Source: Pelagimonas sp.
GTDB lineage: Bacteria; Pseudomonadota; Alphaproteobacteria; Rhodobacterales; Rhodobacteraceae
Direction of reading: 5' to 3'
DNA length: 64,000 nt
Assembly: GCA_025210345.1 (NCBI GenBank)
Contig: JAOARX010000006.1
Span: 154,440-218,439, forward strand
Below are positions 20,351-29,900 of the stretch, piece by piece (position 1 is the first letter of the stretch; each line of letters opens with the position of its first letter). The translations under genes were made by a program, and so were the position numbers. The notes under the pieces are model-generated. The model saw only the letters and a list, made by a program, of their open reading frames with translations, was not told the origin of the DNA and searched no databases.

Positions 20351-21673
20351 ATGAACCAGTTCCAGTCGATCGATGAGGTGCTCTCGGTCTTTAAAAGGCG
20401 CTTTTGGGTGATCGTGGCAATCGCGGTTGTCGGGAGCATTGCGACCTTCAATCATGCGCTGAATCAGGCCAAGCTTTATCAGGCGACTGCCGTGGTTCAG
20501 ATCGAAGACGCTGCCGCGCCCAATCAATTCGTAAACGGCGGTGCGACGCGGCGAGATGATACCACTCGCGCGGTGCGCCTGATCGAACAAAGGTTGATGT
20601 CGCGCGACAATCTTCTTCGTGTGATCAATGACCATGGTCTGTTTATGCAAGATCCAGGCGAGACGCTGTCCGAACGCGCATCCAACATGCGTGAGGCGAT
20701 TCGCATTGCCCAGATCAGGGATCAATCCCAGGGGTTTGTTCCGGGGGGCGTGGCGCCTTCGGGGCTGATGATCCATGTGACATTGGACAACCCGCAAAAG
20801 GCTGCGGATGTGGCCAATGACCTGATGGCTTACGTGATTTCGCAAACGCGCGATCGCAGCGCCCTGCGTGCCCGGGATGCGCTGGACTTTTTCGCCACCG
20901 AAGAGCGGCGGGTGGGCGCAGAGATCGAGCAACTGGAAACGCGGATCTCGGCCTATCAACAACAAAACGCAGAACAGCTTCCGTCTGGTATTCGGGATTT
21001 GCGCAGTCAACTGGCCCAGCTGGAAGCGGCAGATCTGGAACTTGATCGTGAAATTGTCGCCTTGGGCAATACGTCGGGACGTCAGCGACAGGATGTCAAA
21101 GACCGCGAAGAGGCGCTTTTGCGGGAACAAAAGCTGTTGATCGCCGAACGCGTGGCGGAAATTCAAGCGCTCTTGGTGGGCGCCCCCGAGGTCGAGCGCG
21201 GGATGAATGCGCTTGAGCGTGAGCTGACCAAACTGCAAGAACAATACGCCCTTATTGCCACGCGCAAAGCGGATGCCGAAATGGGGCAGATGCTGCAAGA
21301 CCGGCAGGATGCAGGCCGGTTCCAGGTGTTGGAAGAGGCCCTTGTCCCCGAATATCCGATTTCGCGCAGCCGCAAGAAAACCGCCATAATCGGGGCGTTT
21401 GGCAGCTTGTTGGCCGGGATTGCCGTCGCGTTCGTGATCGAACTTGCTAACCCCGCGATCCGAACCCCCAGCCAGTTGGAGCGCGCCTTGGGCATCACGC
21501 CTGTCGTATCCATTCCCGTCATCATGACCGGGACAGATACCCGAAAGAAGAAGCTGGGGCGCGCGGGTAAGATAGGGATTTTTGCGTTGATCGTGCTGGG
21601 GGCGGCCAAAATGCTGGCGGGCAATGTGCCCTGGCTGCAAAATCTGTTCGGATTAAGCACCGGAGAGGGCTGA
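20351..21673 (+). CDS. Wzz/GumC-like polysaccharide chain-length (PCP) protein
   Basis: This 440-residue inner-membrane protein has an N-terminal TM segment (about 17-35), a long periplasmic part with coiled coil (about 170-330; many Glu/Gln/Leu heptads), a second TM segment (about 348-368) and a further hydrophobic segment near 405-422. A PISRSRKK-type junction precedes TM2, with the PxxP-like SEYP/RTPSQLE region following. Such proteins set polymer length with Wzy and pair with a BY-kinase; that kinase gene lies convergent, immediately downstream, separated by a bidirectional terminator. The start has a strong Shine-Dalgarno sequence. Confidence 0.85.
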   Translation: MNQFQSIDEVLSVFKRRFWVIVAIAVVGSIATFNHALNQAKLYQATAVVQIEDAAAPNQFVNGGATRRDDTTRAVRLIEQRLMSRDNLLRVINDHGLFMQDPGETLSERASNMREAIRIAQIRDQSQGFVPGGVAPSGLMIHVTLDNPQKAADVANDLMAYVISQTRDRSALRARDALDFFATEERRVGAEIEQLETRISAYQQQNAEQLPSGIRDLRSQLAQLEAADLELDREIVALGNTSGRQRQDVKDREEALLREQKLLIAERVAEIQALLVGAPEVERGMNALERELTKLQEQYALIATRKADAEMGQMLQDRQDAGRFQVLEEALVPEYPISRSRKKTAIIGAFGSLLAGIAVAFVIELANPAIRTPSQLERALGITPVVSIPVIMTGTDTRKKKLGRAGKIGIFALIVLGAAKMLAGNVPWLQNLFGLSTGEG

Positions 21674-21697
21674 TTGACCGAAGATCACCAGACATGC

Positions 21698-21728
21698 AAA
21701 AGCCCCGGACGCTGGTGCCGGGGCTTTT
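21698..21728. terminator. bidirectional intrinsic terminator
   Basis: An 11-bp stem, AAAAGCCCCGG and CCGGGGCTTTT, with a 9-nt loop lies between two convergent genes. The A-run on one side and the T-run on the other let it act in both directions, ending the chain-length gene and the BY-kinase gene. Confidence 0.88.
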
Positions 21729-21748
21729 CTGTGGAGGCTCTGGGCGCG

Positions 21749-23335
21749 CTAGTATTGGTAGCGCTCGATGTTCGTGCCTTCGGCCATGTTCAGAACCACA
21801 CCCAAAAGGGGTGTTTCCTGACCCAGCCTGCGTTCCACCTCTTTGATTTCCTTGGCAGATGTGACGCCCCCGCCAACCACGAACAACACCGCGTCGAAAT
21901 AGGGGCGAAAGGCCATGACATCATCGTAGAACAGCGCAGGCGGCATATCGAACAGCATGATGTCAGGGTCATAGGTTGCTTCAATCTGGTCCAGGACCAT
22001 TTGAGTCTGCCGGTCCTGCAAAAGCTCAGAGGCGTAGGGCTCAACCACAGAATTCAGCCCAAAGGCCAGCTGCTGACCGGCGTTGATGCTGTTTTCCCCC
22101 ATCTTCTGGAAATAGTCGTGGGGGGGCACATCTCCGCGCAGCAGATCGCCAAGGCTAAGATCGGTGTCGACCGCCAGGGTCCGGTGCAAGCTGGGCCGGC
22201 GCATGTCGCAATCGATCAGCATGGTTCGGCAATTCGCCTGCCGGGACAGGGTGATCGCCAGATTGGCAGCAGTAAAGGTTTTGCCCACGTCCTTGCCTGC
22301 CGAAGTGATCGCCACCCGACGCCAGTTGTTTTCTGACAGCGCGCGCAAAAGGCGGGTGCGCAGAACGTCAAACGCGGTATGGGCGTGATGTTCACGCTTG
22401 GCCGTGATGATGTGATTGCCTGCCAAAAGGTCAGGGTCAAGTTGAATGGAGGCCAGCTGTGACCAGGGGTCATTGGCGTGCAACTGCTGTGCCACCGACG
22501 GGGCGGGTGCATTTGAAATCACCGTATCCCCCGTGCGTCGTCCAGCGTGGCGCCGCTCGGAGCGACTTTGAGGGGGGAGCGGTTCATGCTCTAGTGGTGC
22601 AAAGACCTGATCGGGGGATGGCGTGCTGCGCCGTTGATCCTGCGAGCGGCGCTCGCTTGCCTGTCCCGCGGCAACCTGTGCTTCAAAAGCTGCACGTTCA
22701 AGCTTGGCCTGGCGTTCCGCTTCGGCCTGTTTCTCTGCTTCGGCCTGGGCGCGTAGCTCGGCTTGGGCGCGGGCGTGTTCTTCTTCGGCGCGTTGCCGGG
22801 CTTGTTCGTGCGCGGCGCGTTCTTCGGCTTCAAGCCGCGCCTGTTCCGCGGCCGCTTGGGCAGCGCGTTGTGCATCAAGTTCAGCTTGCAGGCGTTCGGC
22901 TTCGCGGGCTGCGGCCTGTTCCGCCTCAAGTCGGGCCTGCGCCTGCGCCTGCTCTTGTGCGCGACGGGCTTCGTCTTCGTGCTGTCGGGTCAGTTCCGCC
23001 AGCCTTTGTTGTTGCTCAAGGGCTTCGCGGGCGGCCTCTTCGGCGGCTTTTCGGGCGTCTTCGGCTTGGCGAATCTGTTCCTTGGCGGCTTGGATTTCGG
23101 CTTCGTGTTGTTGGCGAATTTGTTCTGCCTCGGCGGCCCGCAAAGCGGCCTGTTCACGCGCGGCTTTGATCTGACGCAGTTTTTCGATCTTGGCCTGGCG
23201 AAGGGCCAAATCGTCTTGTGAAACAGGGGGTTGGGGCGGCGAAGCAGTCGCAGAATCCGGGCGAACAGCATCGGGCGACGCCACTGATGGCGTGGCCCCG
23301 CGGTTCTTGCGGCTGAATTTGCGGCGCTCTTGCAT
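21749..23335 (-). CDS. bacterial tyrosine kinase (BY-kinase, CpsD/Wzc-C type) with long charged coiled-coil N-terminus
   Basis: The 528-residue protein has two parts. Residues 30-220 form an Ala/Glu/Arg/Gln-rich heptad stretch, almost surely coiled coil. Residues 330-528 are the P-loop kinase domain: Walker A SAGKDVGKT, Walker A' MLIDCDMRRP, Walker B IMLFDMPP. The C-terminus has only a short YQY end in place of a long tyrosine cluster. There are no TM segments, so it should act with the separate Wzz-like protein. The ATG at 23335 is chosen for its AGGAAG ribosome-binding site; in-frame starts at 23362 and a TTG at 23374 exist. Confidence 0.82.
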   Translation of the reverse strand: MQERRKFSRKNRGATPSVASPDAVRPDSATASPPQPPVSQDDLALRQAKIEKLRQIKAAREQAALRAAEAEQIRQQHEAEIQAAKEQIRQAEDARKAAEEAAREALEQQQRLAELTRQHEDEARRAQEQAQAQARLEAEQAAAREAERLQAELDAQRAAQAAAEQARLEAEERAAHEQARQRAEEEHARAQAELRAQAEAEKQAEAERQAKLERAAFEAQVAAGQASERRSQDQRRSTPSPDQVFAPLEHEPLPPQSRSERRHAGRRTGDTVISNAPAPSVAQQLHANDPWSQLASIQLDPDLLAGNHIITAKREHHAHTAFDVLRTRLLRALSENNWRRVAITSAGKDVGKTFTAANLAITLSRQANCRTMLIDCDMRRPSLHRTLAVDTDLSLGDLLRGDVPPHDYFQKMGENSINAGQQLAFGLNSVVEPYASELLQDRQTQMVLDQIEATYDPDIMLFDMPPALFYDDVMAFRPYFDAVLFVVGGGVTSAKEIKEVERRLGQETPLLGVVLNMAEGTNIERYQY

Positions 23336-23500
23336 CTGCACGCTTCCTGTCTGCTCACCCATTATCCGGACCAATAATACCAGCCGGGCACCGTTTCTTG
23401 AAACACTCCAGATCCTCAGGTGCGTCGGATCTTTGCCCGACTAGACCAAAGGATTTGGGCTGAAATAAGTCGGCTTTGTGGGATTGTCGCTAAATTTAGC

Positions 23501-25606
23501 TCAAAACCCCATGAGATTGGCCCGGGTGATGGCCTGTTCGACAAAGCGCGCGCGATCAGATTCAGGTTGCCAGCCCAGCATGCGCTTGGGTTTGTCATTC
23601 ACAAACGGCGAGAAATGCGCACGGCTTTTCCAATCGGCCAGAGAGGGGCGGATCACCTCTTTGCGGCGCAGCGCGTGTTTCTTAAGCAGGTATTTCACTG
23701 CGTCAGACGCATAGAACGCGTGCAGATTGCCGGGGCTGACGCGGATGCGTGCCCCCAGTTCCTCATGGATGGCGTCGAAATAGTCGCGGGCGGACATCAT
23801 GGGTTCACCGATCAGGTTAAAGCTCTCGCCGTCTATGCCGGGCGTGTCGATCATCCGCACCAGCCCATCGGCGATGTCATCATTCAACACAAACGGCAGG
23901 ATATTGCGGCCATGTCCCCAGATCCGAACTGCCCCCGCGCCATGCCAGCGACCGATGCCCCAATGCTGAAGCGGCCCGCCCGCGCCGACCACGATGCCCG
24001 GACGCGCGATCACCAAAGGCAGCCCGCGTTCGCGATGTTGTTCCAACAGTTTGCGTTCGCATTCCGCCTTGGACCGCGCATAGAGATTGCGGTCGGTCAT
24101 GTCCTTGGTAAAACCCGTGTCTTCGGTGATCTGCGCATTCGGGTCGGACATATCATAGCTGGCAATCGTGCCGGTATAGATCAGACGACGTACCCCGGCC
24201 TTTTGGCTTGCCGCAGCGACGCGCAGGGCGACGCCCACATCGTTCACAAGGCAATCCGCCCATGTGGTTTCCAGGGCCTTGGCAAGGTTGAACACCACGT
24301 CCATGCCCTGCATCGCCTCGGTCAAGCCGTCCAGATCATGCAGGCTGACCCCCACGGTTTCCACAGCGTCGGGCAGATCGGGGAAGGGGCCTGTTTTGCC
24401 GCGCGACAGCACGCGTACATCGCGCCCTTCGGCCACCAAACGCCGCGTCAGCGCCCGGCCGATAAATCCGGTTCCACCGATGACCAGCGCCGTGGGCTTG
24501 GGTTTGCGGGTTTGCACGATGGGGGTTTTGACCTGTTTGACCTCATCTGGCAGCATCTGGATCACTTGGTCCAATGCGCGCATGACCTTGACCGCGGTTT
24601 CACCGGAAAAGCGCGGGTCTTGCGGTTGGTTGGCGTTCATCGCGCCATAGATGGCCGCGTCCATCCCGCGAAACGATAGGGCATAGGGCCCCTTGGTGTT
24701 CAGCGATGCCAGTTGTACCGCCGCATTTCGCGTGCCCTGCCATAGGTGCTGGCGCGCCAGATCCAGCTGTTTGCGCAGGGGGTTCACCACAAGATCCCCG
24801 GCATTTTCCCGCTCAACAACCAGTACATCCTGAGCAAAATCCAGCCGCGCCCGCGCGCTTGAGCCGCGCAGCGTCACCGAACGATCGTCGACGGTTTCGA
24901 CCATCGAGATGGTGAATGTGATCTCAACCCCTCCGGCCTGAGCGAAAAAGCGGATGTATTGCGGTCGCGGGTCATCACCGGGCAGCATGGCGGGCTTATG
25001 CGCTTCGGAGTGGGTGATGGTGACGTCCCCAAACAGATCCTGCGCAAAGGCCATCAGATGTGGCCCCAGTTCCAGCACAAGGTTCTTGGGCGCGCGCAGC
25101 AGCCACAGGTTGAAAGGACCCGAGCGCAGGGGGGAAAGTGGCAGGGCCCATGTGATCTCGGCGCCGGAAATGCGGCCATAGTCCCCCGCCTGCATTGCGG
25201 CTTTCATGCGGGTATAGGACGGCAGCCCGAGAAAGTTATGCCCCGCATGGAACCTGCGGCCGGTTTCCTGGGCGGTTTGTTGAATTGATTCCGTGGATTT
25301 ACCACTTTCGGCCACAGGTTTTTCCACAAGCACATCCAGCCCGCCACGCAGACATTGGATGGCGATTTCCTCATGCAGATGTGGCGGTGTCAGGATATGC
25401 ACCGCGTCACAGCGATCATCCTTGATCAACTTATCCACAGAAGGAACGGGCGCAGCCCCCAGGGCCTCGGCCAACCCTTTGGCGGCGGTTTCATTGGGGT
25501 CGCAGACCGCGGTGATCTGCACGCCGGGGGTCGCCTTTAGGGCGTCTGCGTGCCATGTGGCGATATATCCGGCTCCGATCAGGCCAACGCGGATGGGACG
25601 GGTCAT
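23501..25606 (-). CDS. fusion of Gfo/Idh/MocA oxidoreductase and NAD-dependent epimerase/dehydratase
   Basis: The 701-residue protein joins two NAD(P)-binding enzymes. Residues 1-355 are Gfo/Idh/MocA-like, starting VGLIGAGYIATWHADAL with the catalytic-loop EKP in VLVEKPVAES. Residues 370-700 are an extended SDR, starting ALVIGGTGFIGRALTRRL with YARSK as the Tyr-x3-Lys pair. Both families act on sugars or nucleotide sugars, so two steps on one sugar are plausible. It is the last gene of a five-gene minus-strand operon, 7 bp after a GT2 gene. No stop or frameshift separates the halves, so the fusion looks real. Confidence 0.85.
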   Translation of the reverse strand: MTRPIRVGLIGAGYIATWHADALKATPGVQITAVCDPNETAAKGLAEALGAAPVPSVDKLIKDDRCDAVHILTPPHLHEEIAIQCLRGGLDVLVEKPVAESGKSTESIQQTAQETGRRFHAGHNFLGLPSYTRMKAAMQAGDYGRISGAEITWALPLSPLRSGPFNLWLLRAPKNLVLELGPHLMAFAQDLFGDVTITHSEAHKPAMLPGDDPRPQYIRFFAQAGGVEITFTISMVETVDDRSVTLRGSSARARLDFAQDVLVVERENAGDLVVNPLRKQLDLARQHLWQGTRNAAVQLASLNTKGPYALSFRGMDAAIYGAMNANQPQDPRFSGETAVKVMRALDQVIQMLPDEVKQVKTPIVQTRKPKPTALVIGGTGFIGRALTRRLVAEGRDVRVLSRGKTGPFPDLPDAVETVGVSLHDLDGLTEAMQGMDVVFNLAKALETTWADCLVNDVGVALRVAAASQKAGVRRLIYTGTIASYDMSDPNAQITEDTGFTKDMTDRNLYARSKAECERKLLEQHRERGLPLVIARPGIVVGAGGPLQHWGIGRWHGAGAVRIWGHGRNILPFVLNDDIADGLVRMIDTPGIDGESFNLIGEPMMSARDYFDAIHEELGARIRVSPGNLHAFYASDAVKYLLKKHALRRKEVIRPSLADWKSRAHFSPFVNDKPKRMLGWQPESDRARFVEQAITRANLMGF

Positions 25607-25613
25607 GTCTGTC

Positions 25614-26573
25614 TCACTTATATTCGATGATGCGCATTTTCGCCCCGCTCAGGCGGCGAAGGTGAAAGCGCAGATAACCAATGAAATTCGGGATTTTCGA
25701 AAGCGTCAGCAGCAGGCTGTGGCGCCAGCTTTCGCGCGTGTTCAGCCCCTCGTGGATCAGGCCGCGCGCGGTTCGTACATAGTTCAGCACATAGAGCATC
25801 AGAACCAGCACGGACAGGATGGGCCAGGTGATCAGCCCCAAGAGAAACAGCAGCGGCAAGGCCAGGCCATACACCAGCACGCGTTTGCGTTCGGTGACGA
25901 AATAGTCGGGGTGCAGGTGCCCAACCTGCGCAAACCCATGCCCCGTACGCGTCGCGCGGCTCCACCATTGGGAAAAGCGCAGCATGGCGGCGTCATGGCG
26001 GGTCATGTCCTGCGGAATACGGTAAAGCACCGCTCCGGCCTTGCGAAAGCGACAGCAGATTTCATCATCTTCGGCGGCGATGACCGACGGGTTCATGCCC
26101 CCCACCTTTTGCCACAGGGGCGCGCGCACCAGCATATCGCCGCCACAGGCCAGGATTTCACCGGCGGGTCGATGCCATTCCCAATCGCAAAGCTGGTTAT
26201 ACAGGCTTGCGTCGCGGTGAATCTCGGATCGCCAGCCGGTGACCATGCCGACCTGCGGATGGGCCTCAAGATGCGCGCGGGCGGCGGCGATAAACCCTTT
26301 GACCAGCATGCAATCACCGTCGATGAACATCACCAGTTCCGGATCATCCAGCGCGTCAAACCCCGCATTGCGGGCGCGGGCGGCGGTGAAGGGGATGGAC
26401 ATGTCCAGTTGCACGACCTTGGCGCCGGCGCGCCTGGCCTCGGCCACGCTATTATCCGTTGATCCGCTGTCCACATAGACGATCTGGCGCACTTGCCCCT
26501 GTACCGAGGCCAGCCCAGCCACAAGTCGCGCCCCTTCGTTGCGCCCGATCAAGATCGCATCAACGGGTGTCAT
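25614..26573 (-). CDS. GT2-family glycosyltransferase with C-terminal membrane segments
   Basis: The protein has 319 residues. The GT-A core shows AILIGRNEGARL, YVDSGSTDNS and the DXD-type FIDGDC; the acceptor-side motif is AAEDDEICCR. Two hydrophobic segments near residues 238-268 anchor it to the inner membrane, consistent with work on lipid-linked intermediates. Its start overlaps the end of the upstream GT4 gene by 4 bp, so the two are translationally coupled. Confidence 0.82.
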   Translation of the reverse strand: MTPVDAILIGRNEGARLVAGLASVQGQVRQIVYVDSGSTDNSVAEARRAGAKVVQLDMSIPFTAARARNAGFDALDDPELVMFIDGDCMLVKGFIAAARAHLEAHPQVGMVTGWRSEIHRDASLYNQLCDWEWHRPAGEILACGGDMLVRAPLWQKVGGMNPSVIAAEDDEICCRFRKAGAVLYRIPQDMTRHDAAMLRFSQWWSRATRTGHGFAQVGHLHPDYFVTERKRVLVYGLALPLLFLLGLITWPILSVLVLMLYVLNYVRTARGLIHEGLNTRESWRHSLLLTLSKIPNFIGYLRFHLRRLSGAKMRIIEYK

Positions 26574-27823
26574 CCGCCAAGACTCCGGCGTTTGGGCAGG
26601 TCTTGTTTGCCCTGCGCATATCCAGTGATCAGCTCAGAAAGCCAGCGCGCCTCGCGGTGGATATTGAATTCTATGTCAACCGTATCCCGGCTGTGATCCC
26701 CCATGGCCATGCGCTCGGCATTGTCGGTCATGAGCCGCTGAACGGCCTTTTCAAGGGCGCGCGTGTCCCCCGGCGGGACAAGAATTCCATTGGTGCCCGG
26801 GGTCACAAGTTCGGGAATTCCTGCGATTTGGGTGGTGACAACAGGGACACCTGCGGCCATGGCCTCCATCAGGACAACGGGCACCCCTTCGGCAAAGCTG
26901 GGCAGGACGAACAGATCGGTTTTCTGCAATGCCTTGGCGACCTCGGTCTGATTTTGGTATCCGGCGAATGTGACGGCATCGTGCAGGTCCAGATCCGCCG
27001 ACATCTGTTCCAGCGCGGCCCGGTCTGGCCCATCGCCGATCAAGGTCAGATGCAGGTCCGGATGGATATCGCGCAGATTGGCAAGCGCCTGCAACAGGAT
27101 TGGCACGCCTTTGACCGCCGCCAGACGCCCCACAAACAACAGGTTCGCCCCCTGATGATCAGAAGGCTCATAGCGTTGGGGATCGACGCCGCAGTGCACA
27201 ATGTGGAACCGATCCCAATGGGACTGGGCAGCAAAGCACATGAGCTGGGACCGACAGTATTCGCTGATACAGGCGACAAAGCTGGCCCGCGCAGCTTTTT
27301 CGTCGATTCGCCAGTGGTGCGGTTCAAAGAAGATATCCGGTCCGTGGATCGTAAAACTGAATGGGATGCCCGACAGTTCCGAGGCCAGCATCGCGACGGT
27401 ACAGGATGCCTTGGCGATGTGGTTGTGCAGATGCGTGACCTTTTGGTCCTGCAGATGGGCGGCCAAAACGGCAGCTTCCAGAAAGTAGATCAGGTTGTAG
27501 ACGCGTCCGCGCAGCCCCTTTGGCGCGGTGGTCCACGCCAGTTTGAGCGCGCTGAAATACCGCTTGGGCGTGGCCATCGCGCGCAGATGTGACGCAAACA
27601 GGCGGATCGGGTTTTTCGCCCCTGCCAAGACCTTAAAGGTCTGTGCGTGCTCTTGCTTCTGTTCCGGTCCAACCAGATGTTCGGGGCCTGTGGTGCGGAT
27701 CGAACAGGTAATGACCTCATGCCCACGATCCCGCAAGGCCGCGACTTCGCGTTGAATAAACGTATCGGAGGCGCGCGGATATTCCCCGGTCAGGTACGCC
27801 AGTTTAGGAAGAGAAGTTGTCAT
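26570..27823 (-). CDS. GT4-family glycosyltransferase
   Basis: This 417-residue GT-B enzyme opens with LAYLTGEYPRASDTFIQREV, a start seen in colanic-acid-type WcaL/AmsK-like transferases. It has THLHNHIAKAS and HGPDIFFEP in the N-terminal half and the donor site with the EX7E motif in EGVPVVLMEAMA. It overlaps both neighbours by 4 bp (ATGA), in the middle of the five-gene minus-strand operon. Sugar specificity cannot be read. Confidence 0.85.
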   Translation of the reverse strand: MTTSLPKLAYLTGEYPRASDTFIQREVAALRDRGHEVITCSIRTTGPEHLVGPEQKQEHAQTFKVLAGAKNPIRLFASHLRAMATPKRYFSALKLAWTTAPKGLRGRVYNLIYFLEAAVLAAHLQDQKVTHLHNHIAKASCTVAMLASELSGIPFSFTIHGPDIFFEPHHWRIDEKAARASFVACISEYCRSQLMCFAAQSHWDRFHIVHCGVDPQRYEPSDHQGANLLFVGRLAAVKGVPILLQALANLRDIHPDLHLTLIGDGPDRAALEQMSADLDLHDAVTFAGYQNQTEVAKALQKTDLFVLPSFAEGVPVVLMEAMAAGVPVVTTQIAGIPELVTPGTNGILVPPGDTRALEKAVQRLMTDNAERMAMGDHSRDTVDIEFNIHREARWLSELITGYAQGKQDLPKRRSLGG

Positions 27824-28788
27824 GTCTCGGCCTCGTATGATTGGGCCAGCATCTGGTCAAAGGGGGCGGTATCGGCCCCTCCCAATGTGTCCCTGAGGGC
27901 GGTGTTGGGATAGCGCAGCGGCATCATGCGCGCCTTGAAGATCGGCTCTTGAAATAATCCGGGCAGTTTGCCCGCGATTGGTTTCACAAGTCTGACCAAA
28001 CTCAGCCAAACCCCATAGGGAATAGATAGATTTAGACGGGGCCACCCGGTGATCTTGCGATGCGCGGTCAGGAACTCTGTGCGCGTCGGACGTTGGTCGT
28101 CCAACACGTTCAATGCCCGCACTCCCTGGGGATCCGTCAGGGCGGCGCTGATCAGGGCCCGCGCCACATGATCCACATGGGTCACAGGCAGCTCACCTTG
28201 TGAGGTGAGGGTCACATGCAGTTTCGACGCCCAAAATCCCATAAGCGCATGCCATGTCCGACCCGGACCATAGATCGCACCCGGACGCATCAGCCAAAGC
28301 GGCAGGCCAGAGGCCTGACACTGCGCTTCTTGATGTAGCTTGCTGGCGGTATAGGGATCGCGTGCCGTTTCGGCGGTTTCCAGGGGTGTGGCTTCGGTCA
28401 GAGTGTCACCGGCGGTTAGCCCGTCGGTCGCGTAGACCGCAATCGAGCTGACCAGCACCAGGCGCGGCCGCGTCTCTTGCAAGGCTTGCAACAGATGCGC
28501 TGTGGCCTGCGACGTGTCATTGGCCAGCTGGTCAGGATCGCTTCCCAGATGCGCGGCGGCGTGGATCACGGCCTGACAGTCGGTTGCCAGCTCGCGCAGC
28601 TGCACGGTACTGTCGGCCTGTGCAAGATCCGCTTGCCGGGCCTGAATGCCGGGGTCGTCCCGCCATTCGGCGCGTGGTGTGCTGCGATAAAGGGCGACCA
28701 CCTCATGCCCCAAGGCCCGCGCCCGTGCGACACAGGCCCGCCCGACAAAGCCATTGGCCCCGGTGATCAGCATCTTTACAGCGCCCAT
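27820..28788 (-). CDS. NAD-dependent epimerase/dehydratase (extended SDR)
   Basis: This 322-residue protein has the Rossmann start MLITGANGFVGRACV, the SSIAVY segment and the catalytic YTASK pair. It is of the nucleotide-sugar epimerase/dehydratase/reductase type and may supply a sugar donor for the polymer. The start lies inside the end of the upstream oxidoreductase gene (13 bp overlap); an ATG five codons downstream directly precedes the Rossmann strand and could be the true start. Confidence 0.82.
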   Translation of the reverse strand: MGAVKMLITGANGFVGRACVARARALGHEVVALYRSTPRAEWRDDPGIQARQADLAQADSTVQLRELATDCQAVIHAAAHLGSDPDQLANDTSQATAHLLQALQETRPRLVLVSSIAVYATDGLTAGDTLTEATPLETAETARDPYTASKLHQEAQCQASGLPLWLMRPGAIYGPGRTWHALMGFWASKLHVTLTSQGELPVTHVDHVARALISAALTDPQGVRALNVLDDQRPTRTEFLTAHRKITGWPRLNLSIPYGVWLSLVRLVKPIAGKLPGLFQEPIFKARMMPLRYPNTALRDTLGGADTAPFDQMLAQSYEAET

Positions 28789-29900
28789 GGCATTGGCTCC
28801 ATCGGATCACAGGTTGTGGTCATGCGCTGGGCCCCGGTGGTCTCGTTGGCGTTCTGAATGGCCAGCGTGACCTCGGTCAGATGCAGGGCAAACGCATTCG
28901 AGAGACGGCAGGGCCGGTTTTCGCGCAAGGCGGACAGAACTTCGTCCGGTCCCAGCATAAAGTTCATCGCCGCCGCCCCCCAACGTTTGACCTTGGGGTG
29001 GGTTGGCCCCTTCAGGCGGATACGACGGGGCAGGGGGTGCTCCATCAATCGGCGTCGTATGGTCAGTCGGCGGGCAAATGTCACCTTTGCGGCATTGTCC
29101 CACGCGGCCTTGCACGACAGCACCCCCTTGTCACCGACGATACGGATCGAATGGTCATGCGGGGCGGTGATCGAACAGGTCAGGCGCGTCACCGGACCGT
29201 TTTCAAAGAACAGCGTCGCGACGGATAGATCGGGCGCATAGGGGCCATTGCCCGCTTTGTCGGGGATCGTCTCGGCGCTGGCGGCGACCACCGTGCGCAC
29301 CGACCCGAACCACGCGATCAACCATGTCAGGTAATAGCCCGCATGCTCCAGCGTACAGCCCACACGGAATTCATCTTCAAAGGGCCACGGCGCCCCACTT
29401 TCCGAGATCCACTTGTCATAGGCCGCCTGTGGAACAAAGCCATCGTCCAGTTCGGCGTAAATGGCGCGAGGGGCGCCCGCGATGTTCTGGCGCAGCGCAT
29501 GGCCAAGGGTCTGCGCGGCCTCACCTAGTGCGGAACAGGGCGCCGAGGCCAGCATTAAACCCTTGTCCGCCGCCAGATCAAAGAGCGCTTTGGCGTCCTC
29601 AAAATCCGTCGCAAGCGGCTTTTCCGAATAGACGTGCCGACCGGCCAGCAAACAGGCGCGGGTGGTTTCAAAATGCGCATGCGGGTTGGTGAGGTTCAGC
29701 ACAAGCGCGTCAGGCGCATCGGCCAGAAGACGGTCAAACGAGGGCTTGGCAGGCACCGACCAATACGCGCAAAACTGTCTGAGCCGCTCGGGGTTCGTAT
29801 CATAGACACCCGCAACCTGGATGTCCGGCATCACCGCCAGCGAGCGCATATAGAGATCGGCCACAAAACCGCATCCCAGCAATACAACCTGCCCGCTCAT
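28776..29900 (-). CDS. Gfo/Idh/MocA-family sugar oxidoreductase
   Basis: This 374-residue protein has the N-terminal NAD(P) fold VVLLGCGFVADLYMRSL and the signature EKP in VYSEKPLATD. It probably oxidises or reduces a sugar or nucleotide sugar. It is the first gene of the minus-strand operon that continues with an epimerase, two glycosyltransferases and the Gfo/Idh-SDR fusion. Its promoter should lie in the 232-bp gap shared with the divergent WecG-type gene. Confidence 0.82.
   Translation of the reverse strand: MSGQVVLLGCGFVADLYMRSLAVMPDIQVAGVYDTNPERLRQFCAYWSVPAKPSFDRLLADAPDALVLNLTNPHAHFETTRACLLAGRHVYSEKPLATDFEDAKALFDLAADKGLMLASAPCSALGEAAQTLGHALRQNIAGAPRAIYAELDDGFVPQAAYDKWISESGAPWPFEDEFRVGCTLEHAGYYLTWLIAWFGSVRTVVAASAETIPDKAGNGPYAPDLSVATLFFENGPVTRLTCSITAPHDHSIRIVGDKGVLSCKAAWDNAAKVTFARRLTIRRRLMEHPLPRRIRLKGPTHPKVKRWGAAAMNFMLGPDEVLSALRENRPCRLSNAFALHLTEVTLAIQNANETTGAQRMTTTCDPMEPMPWAL

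Noticed and set aside
22459..23174. Ala/Ser/Arg-rich plus-strand frames opposite the BY-kinase coiled coil
   Set aside because: They arise from the repetitive Ala/Glu codons of the real minus-strand gene.
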